This document shows positions 1 through 3,129 of a DNA stretch of 5,830 nucleotides, one piece after another. Where the stretch lies: the NCBI GenBank assembly GCA_026706165.1, contig JAPOZF010000116.1, forward strand, positions 1-5,830, written 5' to 3'. Source of the stretch: Gemmatimonadota bacterium. Its GTDB lineage: Bacteria; Latescibacterota; UBA2968; UBA8231. The notes beneath the pieces were generated by a model. That model did no database searches, had not been told where the DNA came from, and worked only from the letters and a program-made list of their open reading frames with translations. The position numbers and the translations under genes are program-made. Every line of letters begins with the position of its first letter. Positions within the stretch are counted from its first letter, which is position 1.

Positions 1-80
1 CCCTGGCCAGCGGCGTCTACCTGTACCGGCTGGTGACCGACGAGAGCGTTCAGACGCGCAAGCTCACCCTGCTGCGGTAG
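1..80 (+). CDS. C-terminal end of a secreted/surface protein with a type IX or FlgD-like sorting tail (partial)
   Basis: Only the last 25 codons are present: the first whole codon starts at base 3 and the gene ends with TAG at 78-80. The tail reads SGVYLYRLVTDESVQTRK and then LTLLR. It fits the common C-terminal pattern (S/P)GVYxYRL...xxxTRKMxLL seen in T9SS type A sorting domains and FlgD-like Ig modules at the ends of large extracellular proteins. In that family the tail forms a small beta-sandwich and directs export across the outer membrane, or is simply the last structural module. The main part of the protein lies outside the window, so its function cannot be named. The G+C-rich codon use matches the right half of the window rather than the neighbouring minus-strand gene. 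The assignment rests on a short motif, but a strongly patterned one directly before a stop. Confidence 0.72.
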   Translation, partial: LASGVYLYRLVTDESVQTRKLTLLR

Positions 81-84
81 AAGC

Positions 85-105
85 GGTCCCCGAAACCGCG
101 GGACC
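85..105 (+). terminator. stem-loop just after the sorting-tail gene, possible terminator
   Basis: GGTCCC (85-90) and GGGACC (100-105) form a perfect 6-bp stem with a 9-base loop, beginning five bases after the TAG at 78-80. It is followed only by T-G-T-T-T, so a classic intrinsic terminator is weakly supported. A second small hairpin, GGCGG-GCT-CCGCC, lies at 121-133. The two adjoining genes converge here, so either hairpin could help to end transcription from either side. Neither has a proper U-tract on the minus strand. Confidence 0.32.
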
Positions 106-172
106 TGTTTCAGCTCGATTGGCGGGCTCCGCCGGTGGCTTAATTTCCGTAGTCTGTATTGCATATATCAGA

Positions 173-1522
173 TCAGTTTTCCGTAAACCGCTGAAGCATG
201 TTTTGCGACAGCGCTCCTTTGGAATTCTCGCAGAACCTGTCCCAAGCTGCTTCTGCATTCCCCTTCTTCAAATCCGACACGTACCGGCAGAGGATTTCAA
301 TTGAAAGACGCTCGCGCCTGAAAATCTCCTCAAGTATCTTTCTTTCATTCTTCAGTAGGGTTGCGTGGTTTAGCATGAAGGCAAAGATCCGGTAGGAAAT
401 ATTCCCGATATAAAACCAGTTTTTCATGGAATTTCCTTCCGGCCCAGTGAACCATTCATCCGGGGGATGGATGACGTTTCGAACTTTCCAATCCAGCAAT
501 TCGTCATGGCCGGGGATTTTCAATTCAAGCTCGGCAACCGACTTGCAAATGAATTCGTAGCTACTGTCGGTTTGTTTCGCTTCGAACCGGAGGAACCCAA
601 CCCCTATCCAGAAAAACCTCTCGGCTTTGAAGGCGTTCGCATTGCAGGTTTCAAAAAAATGGAACATTCTGCGGACCAGATCCCTTGTAAAAAGGCCTAC
701 CGCCAATGCTTCTTCTCTATTTGGAATTTCGGTATTACCATGCACAGCGGCGCTGCGACATTCACTTATAATGTTAATTATTTTTTCTTCCTTGACACCA
801 AATGTTACGTCTCTGCCTTTCAGATTCTCCAGCCTCTGTTTTGTGGGAATTCTTTTTTCATCGGGATCTTTTCCGAAGACGGTTAGATATGCGTAGGCAA
901 TTAACGTTTCGATGAGCTTTCCGCAAAGTACAATAGTACCCCAATAACATTCATCATCATAGCACATTGAAATATCGTCATTCAGGCGATAGATAGCATT
1001 CAGTAAATTGTCTGGAAAATGTGGTGGCACCGAGTCTGGATTCTTGATTATTCTCAGCTCGTCTCCGGAGTTCATCAGGCTCGTTAAAATTTCTTTAAGA
1101 AATATATTGAAAGCTTCACCAGGTTCTCTACTTTCCAAGTGCGATAGATAGTTATCGATGACTGTAATCGGTACAGCTTCGAACCGGAACAAACTCCTGA
1201 GCGTTTTGGCCGATCCACTAACATTCAGATCTTTTTGCCGTTTTTGCGTTAGCACCATGAGATAGAGAAAAAATGAATAGACTCCCATTTCAAAAAAATT
1301 CCTCAAGGAATCTCCATCTGGGTACGTGAACCATTTTTTCGGGGGTTCGAATATCACGTTCTGTCCTTTGTCCAACAGGTCGCCGTAGGTCGGAATCTCC
1401 AATTCAAGAATCGATGCAATGTCCGAACACCGATCGTATTCACGTTTTTCTCGCAAAAAAGAAAATGCGGTAAGAGAAATCCCCAGCCTCATGAAGTTTG
1501 CTTTCAATTTCTTGTTGTTCAT
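173..1522 (-). CDS. HEPN/DUF4145-like protein with duplicated flanking domains, 449 aa
   Basis: I recognise no named gene. The middle (about residues 171-292) resembles DUF4145/HEPN domains: an all-helical stretch with a helix around YWGTIVLCGKLIETLIAYAY (193-212), then CRSAAVHGN (255-263). R256 and H261 form an R-x4-H motif, the RNase signature of many HEPN proteins. On either side lie two diverged copies of one module, about residues 12-150 and 304-443. Aligning residues 39-80 with 332-373 gives about 19 identities in 42 without gaps, including PPKKWFTYPDGDSLRNFF against PPDEWFTGPEGNSMKNWF. There is no signal peptide. A membrane segment is unlikely, although 81-91 is hydrophobic. The ATG at 1520-1522 is chosen for its excellent ribosome binding site; the stop is TGA at 173-175. 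Base composition is clearly lower in G+C than on both sides, suggesting transfer. HEPN proteins often act in toxin-antitoxin or antiphage systems, but no partner antitoxin is visible, so the role is open. The gene is confident; the domain call is moderate. Confidence 0.85.
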   Translation of the reverse strand: MNNKKLKANFMRLGISLTAFSFLREKREYDRCSDIASILELEIPTYGDLLDKGQNVIFEPPKKWFTYPDGDSLRNFFEMGVYSFFLYLMVLTQKRQKDLNVSGSAKTLRSLFRFEAVPITVIDNYLSHLESREPGEAFNIFLKEILTSLMNSGDELRIIKNPDSVPPHFPDNLLNAIYRLNDDISMCYDDECYWGTIVLCGKLIETLIAYAYLTVFGKDPDEKRIPTKQRLENLKGRDVTFGVKEEKIINIISECRSAAVHGNTEIPNREEALAVGLFTRDLVRRMFHFFETCNANAFKAERFFWIGVGFLRFEAKQTDSSYEFICKSVAELELKIPGHDELLDWKVRNVIHPPDEWFTGPEGNSMKNWFYIGNISYRIFAFMLNHATLLKNERKILEEIFRRERLSIEILCRYVSDLKKGNAEAAWDRFCENSKGALSQNMLQRFTEN

Positions 1523-1533
1523 ATCACCTCTCC
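1523..1533 (-). promoter_or_regulatory. strong ribosome binding site of the HEPN-like gene
   Basis: Read on the minus strand the bases are GGAGAGGTGAT directly before the ATG. AGGTGAT (1523-1529) matches the extended anti-Shine-Dalgarno complement, and GGAG lies just upstream. This fixes the start at 1522. No convincing -35/-10 pair was found upstream of it. Confidence 0.7.
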
Positions 1534-1864
1534 GCGGTAAACTGAAAACTGGCCGGAACTGGTGCCGCTCAGGGCAAGGTGCCGGTACGTCAGCCGAGAA
1601 CGTCGAGTCTCTCCACGTCCTGACCTAGTCTCAAAGTTGGTGTACTCCCGCGGAACGCGCTTTGTGCGGTTCGCGGCTGCAGGGCGTCGAGATGCCCGCG
1701 AGGGGACTCGGGCATGGACTGCACCCCGTTTGTGCCCTCATGCCGAGGCGCTCGGATGGGGCCTGCTGGCAGCGCTTTGACGCCTCCCTCTTGTCGCGCT
1801 TTTCGGGGCAGCGGCGATGCGACCAGCGAATGCGATCTATCTATCGGTTTGAGGGGCGAATGCC
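1534..1864. other. non-coding gap between two minus-strand genes
   Basis: About 330 bases have no credible gene. Short open frames on the plus strand (from 1562 and 1662) encode Arg/Ala-rich peptides with no recognisable motif. The stretch is G+C-rich, unlike the HEPN-like gene it precedes, and contains several inverted repeats between 1648 and 1772. A further small hairpin, GGGC-GAAT-GCCC, lies at 1854-1865 over the end of the coiled-coil gene. The promoter of the HEPN-like gene should lie here, but I could not find a convincing one. A heptamer GGTGCCG occurs twice, at 1561-1567 and 1579-1585. Confidence 0.55.
1648..1772. repeat. cluster of short inverted repeats (possible structured RNA or REP-like element)
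   Basis: Four potential hairpins follow one another. At 1648-1676, CCGC-GAAC-CGC pairs with GCG-GTTC-GCGG, giving 11 bp with two single-base bulges (1652, 1657) and a 5-base loop. At 1692-1715, ATGCCCG pairs with CGGGCAT. At 1743-1755, CCGAG-GCG-CTCGG. At 1763-1772, a small CTGC/GCAG element. The first has compensating arms that are unlikely to be pure chance, while the short ones could arise by chance in G+C-rich DNA. It could be a structured leader or small RNA, a REP-type intergenic repeat, or terminators for the coiled-coil gene. The sequence alone does not decide. Confidence 0.4.
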
Positions 1865-2092
1865 CTATCCGGGTAGTTTCGCCAAGATGAGCGTCCCGAG
1901 GGCCAGCAGAGTGGTAAACTGGAGGCCCACCAGCCAGCGAAACTGCTGGTTCATCTGCTGCTGCATCTGATTCATCTGCTGCTGCATCTGATTCATCTGC
2001 TGCTGCATCTGGTCGAGCCGCTGGTTGATCTGCTCGACGATGCCCTCGAGCCGGGACAGGCGGCCTTCGTGGTCAAGCGTGGTTTCGGTCAT
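1865..2092 (-). CDS. small coiled-coil protein with C-terminal membrane anchor, 75 aa
   Basis: The protein has three parts. A charged start (1-27) includes RLSRLEGIVEQINQRL, typical of small coiled-coil proteins. A Gln/Met-rich coiled coil follows with three exact QMQQQMN heptads at residues 28-34, 35-41 and 42-48; their Met residues alternate at 4 and 3 spacing, as expected for a/d positions. Last is a hydrophobic stretch (about 53-73, W53 to L73) that should cross the membrane, leaving only a two-residue tail. It probably oligomerises in the cytoplasm while anchored to the inner membrane. Short hypothetical proteins of this build are common in many bacteria and have no fixed function. The start is set by AAGGA eight bases upstream of ATG; the stop is TAG at 1865-1867. 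It lies upstream of the HEPN-like gene on the same strand, but 342 bases and a composition change separate them, so co-function is not implied. Confidence 0.8.
   Translation of the reverse strand: MTETTLDHEGRLSRLEGIVEQINQRLDQMQQQMNQMQQQMNQMQQQMNQQFRWLVGLQFTTLLALGTLILAKLPG
1950..2012 (-). repeat. three tandem 21-bp units encoding the QMQQQMN heptads
   Basis: Units lie at 1950-1970, 1971-1991 and 1992-2012. The first two are identical and the third differs only at its last base. Each unit is one coiled-coil heptad, so copy-number change keeps the reading frame and lengthens the coil by one heptad turn. The near-perfect DNA identity points to recent slippage or strong constraint. Confidence 0.92.
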
Positions 2093-2100
2093 GATGCGGT

Positions 2101-2105
2101 TCCTT
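2101..2105 (-). promoter_or_regulatory. ribosome binding site of the coiled-coil gene
   Basis: On the minus strand this reads AAGGA, with eight bases to the ATG at 2092. This is a standard Shine-Dalgarno position and supports that start. Confidence 0.7.
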
Positions 2106-2133
2106 CAGGAGCGCGGAAATGTATGGAAAAAGG

Positions 2134-2143
2134 CCGGTACCGG
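2134..2143. promoter_or_regulatory. 10-bp perfect palindrome CCGGTACCGG, possible operator
   Basis: The palindrome lies just downstream of the candidate -10 box for the minus-strand coiled-coil gene, about where its transcript would start. A dimeric regulator bound here would block that promoter. Palindromes of ten bases occur by chance in G+C-rich DNA, so this is weak. Confidence 0.2.
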
Positions 2144-2144
2144 T

Positions 2145-2173
2145 ACTATGCAGTTCGCTGAAAACGTACGCAA
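2145..2173 (-). promoter_or_regulatory. candidate sigma70-like promoter of the coiled-coil gene
   Basis: On the minus strand, TTGCGT (2168-2173) and CATAGT (2145-2150) are separated by 17 bases. The first keeps TTG of the -35 consensus and the second matches four of six -10 positions. The predicted leader of about 45 bases would include the AAGGA site. No comparably good pair was seen on the plus strand for the dioxygenase gene. Confidence 0.25.
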
Positions 2174-2195
2174 GGGTTCAGCCGGGTCCTGTTTT

Positions 2196-2214
2196 TCGAC
2201 GCCTTCGGCGTCGA
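2196..2214 (+). promoter_or_regulatory. strong stem-loop in the leader region of the dioxygenase gene
   Basis: TCGACGCC and GGCGTCGA form a perfect 8-bp stem closed by TTC, extendable by a T-G and a T-A pair at the base. It lies 53 bases before the ATG at 2268 and follows TTTTT. There is no U-tract after it on the plus strand, and on the minus strand it is followed by A residues, so it is not an ordinary intrinsic terminator. It may be an mRNA-stabilising or attenuating structure, or an inverted-repeat protein site. Confidence 0.5.
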
Positions 2215-2267
2215 GACGGGGCCCCTCCCTTGCCCGGCACCGGGAAAAACCTCTTCCTTTTTTCAAG

Positions 2268-3089
2268 ATGACCGAGCGGAGCGAAAACCTTTCCGTGCGG
2301 CCGACCGGCGGCGCCCTCGGGGCCGAGATCGCCGGATGCGACCTGTCGGAGCCGCTGACCCCGGCCGAGGTCGTCCGGGTGCGCCGCGCCCTGCTCGACC
2401 ACGGCGTCGTCTTCTTCCGCCGGCAGCAGCTCAGCGACGAGCACCTGGTGCGCTTCACCTCATTCTTCGGCAAACCGGTGCCCCACGTCCGCAAGCAGCG
2501 CCCGCGGCGGGTCAGGGAGATCTTCCTCATTTCCAACATCAGGGAGAACGGCGAGCCGATCGGGGAGCTCGGCGACGAGCTGATCCCCTTCCACTCCGAC
2601 CTCTCCTACCTGAAGCGGCCCGGCACCCTCTCCGTGCTCTACGCGCTGGAGATTCCCTCGACCGGCGGCCAGACCCAGTGGTGCAACTGCACCGCGGCTT
2701 ACGAGGAGCTCGACGATGCCATGAAGTCCCGCCTGAAAGGGATGCGGGCGGTGCACCGCCACTACGTCGAAGCCCAGAACCCTCCCGAGCACGTCGCCCA
2801 CCCGATCGTGCGCACCCACCCCGAGACCGGACGGCGCTCGCTCTACGTCGGCCCGCACCTGACGCGCTACGTCGTCGGCTTCGGCCGGCAGGAAAGCGAC
2901 GCCCTGCTCGCCGGGCTCTACGCCCATCTGGAGCAGCCCCGCTTCGTCTGGACCCACGAGTGGGCGGTCGGCGACGTCGTCCTCTTCGACAACCGCCCCA
3001 CCATGCACCGGCGGCTCCCCTTCCCCCCGGACCAGCGCCGCCTGATGAAGCGCACCCAGGTCTTCAACGACGAGATTCCGGTGGAGTAG
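2268..3089 (+). CDS. TauD/TfdA-family Fe(II)/2-oxoglutarate-dependent dioxygenase, 273 aa
   Basis: Members of this family hydroxylate small substrates (taurine, 2,4-D, alkyl sulfates and others) using O2 and 2-oxoglutarate, releasing succinate and CO2, usually in the cytoplasm. The family start is seen as GGALGAEIAGCDLSEPL (14-30), followed by DHGVVFFRRQQL (44-55). The iron ligands are the HxD pair H109 and D111 in PFHSDLSY and the distal H247 in NRPTMHRR. R262 in MKRTQVF fits the 2-oxoglutarate carboxylate arginine. RTHPETGRRSLYV (182-194) is also family-typical. All key residues are present and the length fits (family about 280), so the enzyme should be active. The substrate cannot be read from sequence. 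ATG 2268 is chosen because homology begins within the first 15 residues; the frame stays open upstream to 2025 but that part lacks family features. No Shine-Dalgarno is seen: the leader before the ATG is pyrimidine-rich. It is followed after 40 bases by glnD. Confidence 0.9.
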   Translation: MTERSENLSVRPTGGALGAEIAGCDLSEPLTPAEVVRVRRALLDHGVVFFRRQQLSDEHLVRFTSFFGKPVPHVRKQRPRRVREIFLISNIRENGEPIGELGDELIPFHSDLSYLKRPGTLSVLYALEIPSTGGQTQWCNCTAAYEELDDAMKSRLKGMRAVHRHYVEAQNPPEHVAHPIVRTHPETGRRSLYVGPHLTRYVVGFGRQESDALLAGLYAHLEQPRFVWTHEWAVGDVVLFDNRPTMHRRLPFPPDQRRLMKRTQVFNDEIPVE

Positions 3090-3098
3090 CCCCACCGG
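3078..3098 (+). terminator. stem-loop enclosing the dioxygenase stop codon
   Basis: CCGGTGG (3078-3084) and CCACCGG (3092-3098) make a perfect 7-bp stem whose 7-base loop holds the TAG stop (3087-3089). The only T-run is TTTT at 3117-3120, 18 bases later, so intrinsic termination is not well supported. It may instead protect the mRNA end or tune expression between the dioxygenase and glnD, whose start is 31 bases downstream. Confidence 0.38.
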
Positions 3099-3129
3099 CT
3101 GCCCGCGAGCGAGCGATTTTCGAGCGATC

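Noticed and set aside
467..886. 139-codon plus-strand frame opposite the HEPN-like gene
   Set aside because: Antisense to a well-supported gene with strong ribosome binding site and internal duplication; no features of its own.
1562..1970. Two overlapping plus-strand frames in the gap
   Set aside because: Arg-rich, no motifs, no ribosome binding site, and partly opposite the coiled-coil gene.
1950..2012. CRISPR-like repeat array
   Set aside because: The units are directly adjacent with no spacers and encode coiled-coil heptads in frame.
2171..2190. GGGTTCAG resembling a tRNA T-loop
   Set aside because: The flanking bases do not form a T-stem, and no acceptor or anticodon arms are found nearby.
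2025..2267. 81-codon N-terminal extension of the dioxygenase
   Set aside because: It runs antisense through the coiled-coil gene and the leader hairpin, has no family similarity, and the conserved family start falls just after ATG 2268.
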